Shown piece after piece: positions 32,401-43,998 of a stretch of DNA of 64,000 nucleotides. The stretch spans positions 5,094,506 to 5,158,505 of the forward strand of contig NW_020653852.1 of assembly GCF_003589595.1 (NCBI RefSeq). Reading direction: 5' to 3'. The position numbers and the translations under genes are program-made. Positions within the stretch are counted from its first letter, which is position 1, and every line of letters begins with the position of its first letter. The notes beneath the pieces are model-generated. The model did no database searches and was not told the origin of the DNA. It saw only the letters and a program-made list of their open reading frames with translations. The stretch is from Hyposmocoma kahamanoa (taxonomy: Eukaryota > Arthropoda > Insecta > Lepidoptera > Cosmopterigidae).

Positions 32401-34394
32401 ACCGACGAGCTTCTTATCACTACATATTTTCTATCTATCTTCTGTTTTCTGTCTATCTTCTCGACAGAGTAAATGGGACCAGCTCATCAATCTTGAACAT
32501 GGTAGAATTCCGTACATAAATAGAGTTTAGAAAATGACCCGGTTAGACATTTCTCAAGCGGTATTTCGCTTGACCTTGCGGTTGAAAGAAGATATACTTA
32601 AGTTGCTGACTGATAATGTGCGGTATCGGTCTGTGGTGACGTCCACAGTAGTGTTATCGTTGATATATTTTGCTACATACATAAATGCCTTTTAAAGAAA
32701 ACTAGCAACGTAGTTATGTAGTAGTAAATTCGTTATGTCAGATCGTTGTCATTGTAAAAGTGTTTTTTCAGTAATATAAGCAGATGTACTTGTATGGAAA
32801 AACTGATGCGAATTGAAATAATACATGCAAGATATCGTTTTTATTTATTTTTACTATTATTAATATTCTTGTATTTTTCTGCTTAATGGCAGTTAAATAC
32901 AGGAAAAAATAAAGACTTTTCTAATTAATTTAAGAATACTTTGACTTCGTACACGTTCTAATTTCAGCAACGACGTTATAAAATAATGCCATCTTATTTG
33001 CGTTGGGGTAATTGTCCAGAGTCCTAATTGAAGTTTTAACAAATTTACATAAGGGTATCACTACACTTCGAGCGAATCTTTGGAATATCCACCACCTATT
33101 CGCTTCGATGGTTCAAGTCAACGCGAAATGCACATCTTTTTCGCTTTTACCACATGTCTCCCTAAGACTGTGATGGTAATTTTATTTACTGTTAAAACTG
33201 ATTCTAAAATTACGTAAAACTTTAACGTCACTAGCCAATGATAACAAATAAACGAATATGTGCAGTATGTTCAGTATCGGTTATAGTTATTTAATGTGAC
33301 AAAAGCTAGTCCTGTATAAATCAAATATTTGTCGTGTCCTGATAACAATAATGAAAAACGTGTACCATTTAGAGTGATTACAAACGGCCACATTTAGCAA
33401 CGATACGAAACGCGCGGCTGCATCGATGCAGTCTCTTATGTCGTCATTAAAAACGTGCACTGAGATACTTCAACAGGCAGGAAAATTTGAAGAAAGAAAG
33501 AAAATTTTATTCAGTATCATTAATTTGAAATTGTACTTACAAAATAAACAAAAATAAAGTTATTTTTGTTTTGTTAATTTTATTTCAAAATATAAATTTT
33601 ATTTTAACTTATTTTAAAATTTGTCACCGATTCGACGTCGACACGCGTGTTGTTAAACCGCTGGGCAATTTGCATATTTTGAGATAAAAGTGAATTTGAT
33701 AACAGTTGACAACCAGAGTTTAGTACTTAAAAATAAATATATCCATATAAAAATTATGTGCAAAGTTAGATATTCTATTCTTAAATAATTCGTTTTAAAC
33801 TTTTATTTTAGCCTGTTTTCAGGATTTTATATTATCGGATAAGTATATACTGTCGTGTAACAAATTAGCACATTCTTTAGACAATATCCTTAGGTATATC
33901 GTATATTATTTGTAACACCGTTATTTAATAGGAAATACCTAAACCATGTGTTCTAGCAAAACAGTTTTTCCCGCTTGTAAACTGTAAGGATAGACGATTA
34001 GCGACTGCAACGTTACTGCATCGCAACTGAATCGCTGCAGACGCGCTGCTGTAAGTCGCGGTGTGTAGTCCGCTCCTAACAAAATCTAACATAAATGAAC
34101 AAACACATATCGTTTACAGGTAGCTACAATATATTGTACGTGTGTTTTAGAACACGTGAACGGAAAACGCCTCCTACGGTGACAAGATAACTATCATATT
34201 GTAATTATAATGAGAATGAGTACAGACTGATATACAGTGTGATAATAAACAATACTTATTAACATCTCCATCTGACTCATGGACTACATGTGTTGCATGA
34301 AATAAAAAAAATTAAAACCTAAACGGACATGACACGTATAATGTGTTACGAATTTCGGTTTATAGGAAAATTTTAATCATGTTGACATAATATC
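32401..34394. other. AT-rich intron, no gene seen
   Basis: About 2 kb with only short ORFs. A GC-richer patch at 34010-34080 (GCAACTGAATCGCTGCAGAC) has no recognisable content. Confidence 0.4.
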
Positions 34395-34545
34395 GAATTT
34401 TTACACATAGAAAATGAAACTAGTTTTTCGGATGTAAATCGCATATATTTGTTTTGTTTTGATTATACAAATTAACGTTTTGAGCCCTTTACGGGTCCCA
34501 TCATCCCGGTGTCTCGAAAACTGCTTGAAAAACAAATATAACAAA
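34395..34545 (-). repeat. Family B copy with hammerhead-like core, minus orientation
   Basis: On the minus strand: ACCGGGATGATGGGACCCGT, AAAGGGCTCAAAACGTTAAT, GCGATTTACATCCGAAAAAC and TAGTTTCATTTTC. Among all copies this keeps GATGA just before the stem, closest to the CUGAUGA box of hammerhead ribozymes. Confidence 0.7.
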
Positions 34546-34857
34546 GCTATTTAGGTCGGAAGAAATAGCTCCATTTCCTATGCTGACATGATGTTAAATT
34601 TAATACAAAAGAATACTCAAGGACGATAAGTCATTTGTCAAATTTAACGACGAAAGCTTTGGAGTTTTACTGTACCTTTACGACTGTAGCAACCTGTATA
34701 AAGATAGTGATGTTTTTATACAAACATGGAGTGTTGTATGTACAACACATGGTTAAAGAAGTAATAATAGATATGGTAATACAACTAGAAGAGTGTGCTT
34801 ATGTCTTAGATGTCAGGAAGCACCATTGAAAGAACAACATTATAAAACTTGGAATTT

Positions 34858-34915
34858 TATGACCTCTATGGCCCAACGGTTTGCACTGTGAACGCTGGAC
34901 GAGGATTTTGGCAAA
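34858..34915 (+). repeat. SINE head
   Basis: GACCTCTATGGCCCAACGGT, TTGCACTGTGAACGCTGG: A-box region of the 19440 SINE family. No convincing B box follows. Confidence 0.6.
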
Positions 34916-35004
34916 CATACTTTTTTTTTTTAATTGGGTAATCTGGGTGGTGCCGCAGAATGAAGTCCATTGCTCTAATACCCAAAGCGCAGGGAGTCTA
35001 TCAC

Positions 35005-35110
35005 ATCCATGTAAAACCATAGTATTTATATGTCCCACTGTTGGGTACGGATCTCAGCCACACTGGCCCAACACGGGTTGGGGACTTCACTGTTGTGACC
35101 CTTCTAATTA
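35005..35110 (+). repeat. Lepidopteran-type repeat fragment (CCCACTGTTGGG)
   Basis: TATGTCCCACTGTTGGGTAC followed by CTCAGCCACACTGGCCCAAC. The CCCACTG.TGGG phrase is typical of lepidopteran retroposon tails. Confidence 0.5.
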
Positions 35111-35149
35111 AAATTAAATAAATCGTAAATAAATTCCGAAAAACTTATA

Positions 35150-35225
35150 TGTGCGAGTCCGGATTAGAGCTTTCATCCTTCGCTTGAGAGACGGTCGGTC
35201 ATTAGGCTACCACGGCTACCACCTA
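35150..35225 (-). repeat. tRNA-like SINE head, minus orientation
   Basis: On the minus strand: CCGTGGTAGCCTAATGACCG, GCGAAGGATGAAAGCTCTAA, TCCGGACTCGCAC. It resembles the heads at 20088 and 57590 (GTGGTTGCCTAATGA). The B box is poor. Confidence 0.4.
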
Positions 35226-36044
35226 TAGACTATCACGGCTATTCATCGAATCGTATAGTCCATAGGTTCCTATAGTTTTAAGCTCACCGCTCACCTAGGC
35301 AAGATAAAAAAATTTCAACGCCCACCACTACAAAAAATAATAGAAAACACGTATCTTTTATATTAACTTAATATAAAAAATCACAAGGAAAAAAAATGTA
35401 TGTAGTGTAGTGTAAATAGATAATTCTGATATTTTCTGCAAATGCGGTAAGTAGCAGCCTCTGGACAGCATCAACTTTCCCAATTGCTTCCGAGGCCCTA
35501 CCGCCTCCCTAGGACTCCTCGGCGCCCATTGGGGGCGCTAGGGACCACTTTGAGAAACTATGGTGTAGTCAATAGATCGAAATTGCCGAAAAGTTATATG
35601 AATAAGTTACCTACTTTGACAACTAATTGCTCCATCAGTTAGCAAAAATTATTCTCCCGTTTCATTTCCAGTTCGCATACTAACTAGTGCGGTCGGAAAC
35701 GCGATAAATGCGATATAAACAGTAAAGATGTCAATGTCGTTCTAAATATAGATGAATAGAAACATGCGGGTTTTGCCTTTCTGCTGTTTTCCGTTGCTTC
35801 TATTTATGGAAACTGTTTAGGGACACTTTATAGCTATATTAGCAGTACTAATTAATATGTTTTAGTTTATTCTAATTTCTATTATTAATTAATAATAAAT
35901 TGAAGTTAATAAAAATTCATTCCATAAAATAATTTTTCAAGTCAACAAAAACTTTTTTTTGTAATTTGCAAAACTTAATGTAGCGAAAGTTGGAATGTTT
36001 TCTTTGTAAAATTAAAAATAAGGTATTTAATTAATAACTATTGT
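35226..36044. other. AT-rich intron with a GC-richer patch at 35450-35560
   Basis: The patch (CTTCCGAGGCCCTACCGCCT, CTCGGCGCCCATTGGGGGCG) has no recognisable coding content. It may be a retroposon tail. Confidence 0.35.
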
Positions 36045-36255
36045 AACTATAGTTAAAAAATAGGGTAGTTTGCATTAATATTAGACATAACTGGTTGAAG
36101 ATTGTACCACCTCAGTCAACTGTGACCATGGGACCTGTAAAGGGCCCGAAACGTCGGTTTGTTTGAAAAAACAAATATACGCGACTTAAATCCGGAAAAA
36201 TGGTTTCATTTCTTATGTGTAACAATCGCGGAAACCTAAGAACTCGAAAAATATT
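36045..36255 (+). repeat. Family B, best-preserved copy, with hammerhead-like core
   Basis: AAAAAATAGGGTAGTTTGC at the 5' side, then CACCTCAGTCAACTGTGACC, ATGGGACCTGTAAAGGGCCC, GAAACGTCGGTTTGTTTGAA, AATATACGCGACTTAAATCC and GGTTTCATTTCTTATG. It ends AACAATCGCGGAAACCTAAG, AACTCGAAA. GGGACC and GGGCCC pair around TGTAAA, followed by GAAACGTC, as in stem II and the GAAA box of a hammerhead ribozyme. Confidence 0.75.
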
Positions 36256-36717
36256 ATTGTCAGGATCATAGCAAGTGGAAGTTCAAGTTGTCAAAGATAT
36301 GGTCCTTAGTACACTTTCTTCGTTTCTCTTGGCCCTTACAAAATTCATACTATTCTACTTTCGTATAACTACGTCATGTATAAACCCCTCAATTGGCTTT
36401 TCATACGTTGGTATGTTAATACCCCTTTAATAACCCTAAGTTTGAATGAGGCAAAGCTATGTGTAGTTAATCCTTTACGTCACAGACGTATAGGAATGCT
36501 TCTCTGTCCACAGAAGTTTACTACGGTTATAAAGATAGTCACAAATACAAAATAAACAGCGGAGATAGACGGAGCTTTGGCTTTAAGTCTTACCTACAAA
36601 GCTTTGTTTAAGTTGTAAACTTTATGTTATTTCTTTTTGCATTGTTACCTTGACGAAACTGTCGTCAAGTTTATCGTCGGTTGATGTTTTTTTAAGTTTC
36701 GTGCAATTCCTAGTAGG
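36256..36717. other. AT-rich intron, no gene seen
   Basis: No feature that I can support. Confidence 0.4.
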
Positions 36718-37012
36718 AGTAGAGCTCCTTGTGAAAGAGTTCGTCCAGGAAAGTACTGCCACCTTAACTATTTCTGCCGCCAAGCAGTACTGTGAGCATT
36801 ACTGCGTTTCGGTTTGGAATGGTAACGGTGCTGGTGAAATTAAAAGCACATGGGACTTATCAACTTATGTCTCACGGTGATCCGCGCAGTGGCAGTGCCC
36901 CTAAGATCTTTGCGATTTAAAGCTCTAAGTGGCACTGCAACTGTAATGGATAGGCGTGTCGCTTACCACCAGTCGCATAACTTGTTCGTCCCATCACTTG
37001 GTATTATAAAAA
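36718..37012 (+). repeat. Family A retroposon, near-consensus full copy
   Basis: GAGCTCCTTGTGAAAGAGTT, CTATTTCTGCCGCCAAGCAG, GTGAGCATTACTGCGTTTCG, GGTAACGGTGCTGGTGAAAT, TAAGATCTTTGCGATTTAAA, GGATAGGCGTGTCGCTTACC, CTTGTTCGTCCCATCACTTG and GTATTATAAAAAAAATA. It is one of the least diverged copies and is useful as a family reference. Confidence 0.85.
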
Positions 37013-38039
37013 AAATATAATTTTTTGGATGTGATAGTTATAAATCAAGCCAGACTTTAATTTTTTGCACAATTATATTTAACACGTGCAAGAAAGTGTA
37101 CATACACTAACATTCACTTAAAATGTGATTATAAAAACAAAAACCGTAATATATAACAGGGACTAAAGACATCCAAGACAGCGCAATCTCTCGTTCCAAT
37201 CTCTACTGAAACAATAGCGTGTTCAAAAGAAATCGAAAATTTTAAGCGATTACATTGTTTAATGGGCTTGAAAACTAAACAAACCCCCCAATTAAGGCGC
37301 TGAAGTGGAGTCTTTTCCAATGAATAATACCATCCATCATTGTAAGACAATGCGCTTGCGCACCATCTTTGATTCATGAGAATCATGAGTTAAATCAGAG
37401 CAGAGAAATGAAGCGCGGACGTTAACAGTGATGGGTTTGTTTACTGTTCAACTAACTCAATTGATGAACCGTTTGCTCAGTTATTGAATAATGTAACTAT
37501 ATTAAGAAATAGTACAGGAATATAACAAAAATGCATTAGAACCGATAACGTTGACTGCACACTAACTGTATTAAGTTGTTAATCGTGTGTTTATGTGTCA
37601 GGGTGATTTTTTATTTCATTACTAGTACATTCCTTTGTTTCGTACAAATTATAATAATTTGTACTAATCAAATCCGACTAGAACTAAAACAAATAGAGTT
37701 AGAACTTCGTAAGATATGAAACATTAAGTTAAGTCTCCACATGCTCTAACATAACGAGGCACAATCAAATGAGTAATTTCATTCACATCACTTCACTACG
37801 TCAGAACACACAACACAATGAGGGCGTAACGGACGACAGGGAAGGAAATTGTACCTAAACCATAATTACCCGGGTTTTTACCTTCACCGGCTTTTAATCC
37901 ATACAGTCATTACTGGGATTGCAGTACTAAAGTGTATTTGTTAACCAGGTAAAATTTCCTTGACTAAGTGACCGAAAGAGGGTGTATGTCTCCGATTTTG
38001 CTTACGCCATTTGAATTTGTTTTATGCCACTTTATGTCA
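37013..38039. other. AT-rich intron, no gene seen
   Basis: Short ORF at 37129 (-) without recognisable content. Confidence 0.4.
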
Positions 38040-38330
38040 TTCTGCTTTGAAAGCATTTACATATTTGCCATCTTCATCATCCTGCTCAATCATTTTTTTC
38101 GCTGGAAGAGATCTCTTTAATCCTCTCCACATTGCCGAGCCCACGAACTCTTGGGGCCGTGATCTCTTCGATTATGTTAGGATCTATCTACTTCTATAAC
38201 TTAGTAGTTCCTACTGCCAACTTCTACCCATTGATGGTGATGATTTTGAAAAGAACTCATGAAATTACTATGAGAGGTGTCAATATGGGCAAATCCTTGA
38301 GTTTTGTAACCTATTTTTTATATTATCTAT
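38040..38330 (-). mobile_element. Possible highly decayed LINE fragment
   Basis: The minus strand reads ITAPRVRGLGNVERIKEIS, similar to the R.R.LGHVERM block of insect LINE C-termini (38095-38160). Nothing else in the region can be aligned by eye, so this is weak. Confidence 0.3.
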
Positions 38331-39269
38331 GAAAGAAACCATCACCGAACCTGCATTTGGGAGAAAGTTTACGTAACCTTCGATCACGTGCGAAATTTCC
38401 AATCTAGATACCATGACAGCGACAGGCAATGGACCAAACCTCTTCTCAGGCGTGACTCATTCCTCGCAGCAAGACGTATACTGATTGGTAGATGTCTTTT
38501 TGTAACATATAAAACGTGTAGGGCTACGTAGCAATGACGAAGGGTTCATGTAACAAGATTCTCTGATACTTAGATCGACAATTCTTGCATCTCATCTTGC
38601 AATTTAAGCGATCTCGTCTCATGATATTTCTTGTTTATGTGTAATACCAGTTATTGAGTTTATATACAAAACTGTGCGTGGTCCCGCTTTTGGGCAATAA
38701 GGCCATTTATTAAAACACTGGCAGACAGAACGAACCGCAAAACAACGGCAATTATTTGAGTTATTTCGTGACGTTCCAAATAGATTAGCTTTTATTTGCG
38801 CAAACTCTTGCAAATATCTAATCTGTTCGGGTTGGGAAACTGTCTGAGGTTGCTTGATTGCTTAGACTTTATTGATGATATTGCAAATTATGCTATCAAA
38901 GGGTTGTACTTTGTGAGTCACAAATTCTAATGGCCCAAATTCTAATAGATTAGCAAAAATGTTTTGAAAATATATTGTCTATTAAAGTATTAAACTCACA
39001 TGGACATGCACTCTATGGTTAATACGACCTGATTTACAACTATAAACATTTTTTGTGTATATTTATAAATATGCAGATTAGCGACTTCGTCTGAACGTTA
39101 TTAGGAATTTAAATTAAAACTTTTGCGAATTCTAAGTATCTTATCTACAAAATTTATTGGTTGCTATTAGTACGATCCAGTTGAAGCTCTAAATCGGCAG
39201 AGAGTGTAGCATTCGACGTAGGTTTTGTAAGATGTTTGACCAGCTAATAAAACTTTTTGATACCAAACT
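38331..39269. other. AT-rich intron, no gene seen
   Basis: No feature that I can support. Confidence 0.4.
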
Positions 39270-39740
39270 ATAGAACGAATAAGTCGTGGCTGGTGGTAAG
39301 CAATACGCCTACTCATGACAGATGCAGTGCTACTCAGAGCTTTAAATCAAAAGACTTGAGGGGCATTGCCACTACGCCCTTCACCCTGAGACATTAGTTG
39401 ACAAGTTTCATGTGCCTGTAATCTCACCTGCGCCCTTACCGTTCAAAACTGGAACGCAGTAATGTGAGCATTACTGCTTGACGGCAGAAGCAGGAAAGTG
39501 ACAGTGGTCGTTGTGAATGTTCACCGATCCCACGGCGCCGACTCAACCGGCGAGAGGGAAACCCGGGGGTGTTTTAGTGGGGTAGGCCCTCCAGTCTGGA
39601 GGGAGAGTCCCCACATAACCCCTGAGTCTTCCTGGGCTCCGGGCTATCTACAAAAAGATTCCCCCCGTCAAAAAAAAAAAGGTAAGGTGACAATACTTCC
39701 CTGAGCGAACTCATTCACAAGGAACCCTAATACTACCAAA
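39270..39740 (-). repeat. Family A retroposon interrupted by a GC-rich retroposon, minus orientation
   Basis: GAACGAATAAGTCGTGGCTG, CACTCAGAGCTTTAAATC, CACCCTGAGACATTAGTTG, AACGCAGTAATGTGAGCATT, ACTGCTTGACGGCAGAAGC; then, after the insertion, GGTAAGGTGACAATACTTCC and CTGAGCGAACTCATTCACAA. Confidence 0.8.
39500..39680 (+). mobile_element. GC-rich retroposon (LINE 3' end) with poly(A), nested in family A
   Basis: TTCACCGATCCCACGGCGCC, GACTCAACCGGCGAGAGGG, AAACCCGGGGGTGTTTTAG, CCAGTCTGGAGGGAGAGTCC, CCTGGGCTCCGGGCTATC, ending CCCCCGTC and ten A residues. AGGAAAGTGACAG before it and AGGTAAGGTGACAA after it look like a diverged target duplication. The sequence looks like the 3' UTR of an R1-like or related LINE, but no ORF is present to prove it. 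Confidence 0.65.
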
Positions 39741-39828
39741 AAGATATTAAATAAAAACAAACATAATTGAGTAAAATAGAGTTTATCTATTTTATAATTA
39801 ATAACAAAAACTTATACGATACCTCCCA

Positions 39829-39866
39829 TTTCACAGGCAGTATGAAATTTCACAGGCAGTATGAAA
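39829..39866. repeat. Perfect 2 x 19-bp tandem repeat
   Basis: TTTCACAGGCAGTATGAAA occurs twice in immediate succession. Confidence 0.95.
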
Positions 39867-40267
39867 TCGAGCCTAAGGTACCAGTTATAGCACTTCTCAT
39901 TTGTCATAGTCAGGTGTGGCTCAGTTGACCATTTTCGAGACAATTATTAATGAGCGATGAGTTTGCAGAATATGGGATGAAAAATTGATGTTTCTTATCG
40001 TATACAGGATTTAATACTAATGAAATTGCTTACGGTGAACCAGAAGTATTTAGTTGAAATGCATGTTTGACGTCACATTGAATACACGTATGTACAAGAA
40101 CTTATTAATTTTGTTTGTAACAGACTATTGTATTCTGATATCTATTACAAACCTTGTAATTTTTTTTCACGCAAAACGAAAGATAAATATCCTATTTTAA
40201 TGTAACTCAAATGTTTTTTCTAGGGAAAACATCATTATAAATAATCTCATTAAAAATACAAAATAAC

Positions 40268-40495
40268 CGACCTCAAAAGTTCGTTAAGTTACATCTATTT
40301 GCCAAGTTTTATTGAAGACTGTTACCGGAAAGTGCGCGAAATCGGATTTATCCCCTAGTTTGCCACCCTTAAAGGCAAAATTATCTTCAAATTTAAATGA
40401 GACCACATCTTAGGTACCCTCTTTCCAACAAAACAAGAATCATCAAAATCTGTTCACAAATGGCGGAGTTATCGCGTAACATACATACAAAAAAA
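40268..40495 (-). repeat. Family C dispersed repeat, minus orientation
   Basis: Minus strand: TATGTTACGCGATAACTCCG, GGTACCTAAGATGTGGTCTC, ATTTAAATTTGAAGATAAT and AACTTTTGAGGTCGGTTATT. Confidence 0.75.
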
Positions 40496-40779
40496 CTAAT
40501 AAAATAATACACCGCTGTTACGCATGAATATCTTCAGGTTGAAACTATAAAAAAGTCTACATTCGTATAGTATATTTTCTTTTATCTTACCTTTTGGTAT
40601 TGTCTCACGCAAGAAGCACGCAAAAGTATTTGGTTTGTAATAAGTTATTACAAAAAATATATCCATTTTCACTGTTATAAAGATTTAGTGCGATACGCTA
40701 TCGGTCGCTTATCGTTTGTACACAAATAGTGCAAAGTTCTTAGAAATTGCTGTGCAAGTTTATTAAGTTTGTGTAAGTT

Positions 40780-41016
40780 TCACAAGAAAAATATGGTTGT
40801 TTTCACATTTTCTTGAAAACCTTCTAAGTTCAAATTTAATTTACCTTCGTCCATTACATTGATATCCATCATTTTCGTCTTACATTTTTTCGCAATAAAT
40901 CCATTAGGTGCAGAGTTATTGAACTTTGTAGTCTTTTTGTTATTCCTGTTTAGTTGGTGTTTGGATAATACACGTTTGTTCTTTGGGTGTAAATAATGTT
41001 TGCCGCACTTTAACAC
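40780..41016 (-). other. Unrecognised Lys/Asn-rich minus-strand ORF
   Basis: 78 codons: LKCGKHYLHPKNKRVLSKHQ, NRNNKKTTKFNNSAPNGFIA and KKCKTKMMDINVMDEG, with a possible splice donor (GAAG|GTAAAT) near 40843. It has no known domain and a strongly basic composition. It may be compositional or part of the same class of minus-strand relics as 25125 and 31227. Confidence 0.22.
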
Positions 41017-42434
41017 TAGTGTTGTAAGATTCTATTGGACTGCTTTTGGCGTCACGGCTACACCAAATATCGTATGTCACAAGTATTCATAACAATAGTG
41101 GTTTTATATAAAGTACTTAATATCCTTTACTTTTAGGGTAAATTCATTCTAATGACGCATAGGGAAAACTCAACTTGCGTGTGACTTGTTATGTTCCGTG
41201 TTAGTTGCCTTCCCCTTAGTAATCACTTGTTCATTTTTTTTAAGTTTTAGCGGTGAATGAATTGCATATCGCGCTAAGTGGTTTCCTTCTGTGATTTTCA
41301 TATATTGTGGTAATTGTTTATCATTTTACCGCAGTTTGGATTAGTTATTGGATTTTCGAACATTTAATAGCTTATCCTCTTCCTCACCTCTTCCAGCATG
41401 CGTGCTTCTGTGAAGGAAATGTGTACAGGGTTAAGATTGAAAAATTTCTTCACAGCCCTCGTCATGCCACGCTCCATAAAAGACGCTAAGCGATACAATA
41501 TCTCTACGCAGTTGCAGTGGTTCAAGATGTGATGAAACCTCATCATCGCCAATAATTCATATAGCGCGATGCACCTGTCGGTCCTAGGCATCGACTTGAT
41601 TCCCTGAATCAATGTATTGATCATATTGGTTCAAAAGGATGTCATGACGCTAACACTTGGAATCATCTTTAACAATATTATTCACATTCGATTAACTAAA
41701 GCGTTACTCATAAATTCATATGATAATGAATACTACAGTCTAGAAGAATTTCTTTCAAATAAATTGTAATTAAATTTTTTATTATATACCGTTTGACTGT
41801 TACGATAATTTGTTTATACCTCTATTAGTGATGATCATCTTTCCTTTAACATTCAATTTTTTATGTGACATTGATAGCTTGAAATAAATCTATTGTATTC
41901 CAAATTATCGAATAGATTATCACGTGAATTCTATTTATCGCTAAACAGATTATGTCATTTCATATATTGTTTATTGTTATCAAGTATTTTACGCCAAGTA
42001 TTGTTTTGTTAGTTAAATTTAATTACTGCAGGAAACGGGAAGCTTATGAAAGGCAGTACAGTACCAAGGGGGAAAAATGTTTGAGCAGCTCATAAGACAC
42101 GGAAGTTTTCATGAAAACGTTTTTATAGAAGGGACGATGGATAGAAAAGTGGACGGGGGAAATCTAGACGACATTATTTAGGTCAAATAAGGTTGAAAGT
42201 TAATGTCGTGTCGTATCAGGAACTAATAAGATGCTGAACCACCTCTAACCACCTCTGGTTGACGATTACATCCGTAAAAAGCTTAGCTCTTAAATAAGAA
42301 GCAAAATGGTCATGAAACAGTATTTAACGTAACTAAAGTTGTTCATATTAGTGAGTGAAATCAATCCCTTCGGGTGTAACACAATTACTCTAATACCCTG
42401 TATATTACAGCTCATAATAACCAATTTGTTTCTT
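41017..42434. other. AT-rich intron without assigned gene
   Basis: Contains an 86-codon minus-strand ORF (41364-41624: ALYELLAMMRFHHILNHCN, EILYRLASFMERGMTRAVKK) of unknown relationship. No splice context supports it. Confidence 0.3.
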
Positions 42435-42650
42435 ACACTAAGTACTATTTTTCCGGATGTAGATCGCGTATATTTGTTTTTTCAAACAAACCAACGTTTC
42501 GGGCCTTTTACAGGTCCCATGGTCACGGTTGACTGAGGTGGTACTGTTATCAACCAGTTACGTCTAATAATAATAATGCAAACCACCCTATTTTTTCATT
42601 ATAGTAACTATCGCGAAAACCTAAGAACTCGAAACAGTTCAAATTATTAA
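42435..42650 (-). repeat. Family B copy with hammerhead-like core, minus orientation
   Basis: On the minus strand: AAAAAATAGGGTGGTTTGC, CACCTCAGTCAACCGTGACC, ATGGGACCTGTAAAAGGCCC, GAAACGTTGGTTTGTTTGAA and ACGCGATCTACATCCGG. Its 5' side carries, in inverted orientation, the sequence that ends the copy at 36045 (42606-42634). Confidence 0.75.
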
Positions 42651-42779
42651 ATTATTTTGTGGAAAAGAAACTATAAAATCTCGATCACCGCAGAAAAGTG
42701 GCCTGCTTGTCGGTTTTCTATCGGATACATTTCGGAGAGTATGCGCAGAAACTTTATAATTTAGTTCACTCTCAAAGTT

Positions 42780-43330
42780 CTTTCAGACTAGTAGAAAGTG
42801 CGGAATACTCCATCCTTACGTCGTTAACATAGCTCCCATTCACACGAAGGGCTCTCCGTTGTCGGACACACTAACGGCATCTGTGTTTCCCGAAAACTAC
42901 AGTTTAGGGTTCTTCAAGATTTTATTTACGTAAAGTAGGAGGCAAACTAGCAGACGAGCCACTTGATGAGATGCAACATCAGAAGAGCTGCTTTTGCGTT
43001 GCCAGCTTTTGAAAGCCCTGTTGACACGCTTTTAGAAGGAACCCATGTCATAGCGCAATCGTAGTACTTCAGGAGGACCATTCCACGTATTGCACGTTCG
43101 AGGAAGTAACAAACGTGATGATCTTTCAATGCCAGACATCAAAGATATGGGGATGGGCTCTACTCCTCTGGTACGATGGTGGAAACGTGACGGTCACAAC
43201 AATTCGAAAAGTTTCTCTGTGCACTTGTTATAAAGACGGTAGAACACGTACAGAGAGCCAACGTCTTTCCGTAGACTAAGGGACTCCAAACCGTCTGAGG
43301 TTAGACATTGTCGGTGACATCATGGCTTGG
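42780..43330 (-). mobile_element. LINE 3' UTR / tail, decayed
   Basis: Minus strand: GGTTCCTTCTAAAAGCGTGT, AGGGCTTTCAAAAGCTGGC, AACGCAAAAGCAGCTC, CATCAAGTGGCTCGTCTGCT and AGTTTGCCTCCTAC. The GGCTTTCAAAAGCYGGCAACGC and TCGTCTGCTNGTTTGCC phrases are typical of the 3' ends of lepidopteran LINEs. A second fragment of the same tail is at 52100. Confidence 0.65.
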
Positions 43331-43998
43331 TAACAGGTGAGATTTGTGGCTAAAGCGTGTATCTATTTTATACATAAGAAAAGTGAAATTAAACAAAAGT
43401 ATTTTAGAAACATTGTGGAATTGGATGACAAATTATTCTGTCATCATTATTATATTACTTCATTACACGCTAATGAGTACTTTGCAATTAACATAAAGTA
43501 AACTCTAATTACTTTGCATGCAAATCAAAGAACGATTGACTGCATATAAAAAAACTATACAGTGCTATCTGATTCTATAGATAAATGCTAAGTGGACAAT
43601 TAGTTGCGTGCTAAACCACGTTGAACATGAACAGTAAACAATATTCGTGCAAATTGTTGAACCAGTTCCATGCATATGAAATGTACCGAATATAACATTT
43701 GAAACAGGTGCGTGTCGAGGGACTGATGCTAGTGAAGGAGACGAAGGAGTTGTGTGTTAAGCGTAGGGAGGAGCAGAATTCTGCAGGAGTGGGGGACTGT
43801 GTTGTAAATCATCATTGTTAGAGGTGTGTTGTAGAAGAAGACGAAATAGGCACGAGTCACAACACACCCTCAACATAGATACACACCATAGCATTTATTT
43901 GATTTCGCTCCGTACATGTAGTTTAAACCTGCCAAAGGCTGAGAAAAGAAAAATATATTAATGTATTTACTATTCAGATCTCAGGCTTTTGGCTGTCT
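43331..43998. other. Intron sequence, no gene seen
   Basis: No feature that I can support. 43720-43830 is purine-rich (GTGAAGGAGACGAAGGAGTT). Confidence 0.4.

Noticed and set aside
42947..43129. 60-codon minus ORF as a protein
   Set aside because: It translates a LINE 3' UTR with phrases also found at 52100.
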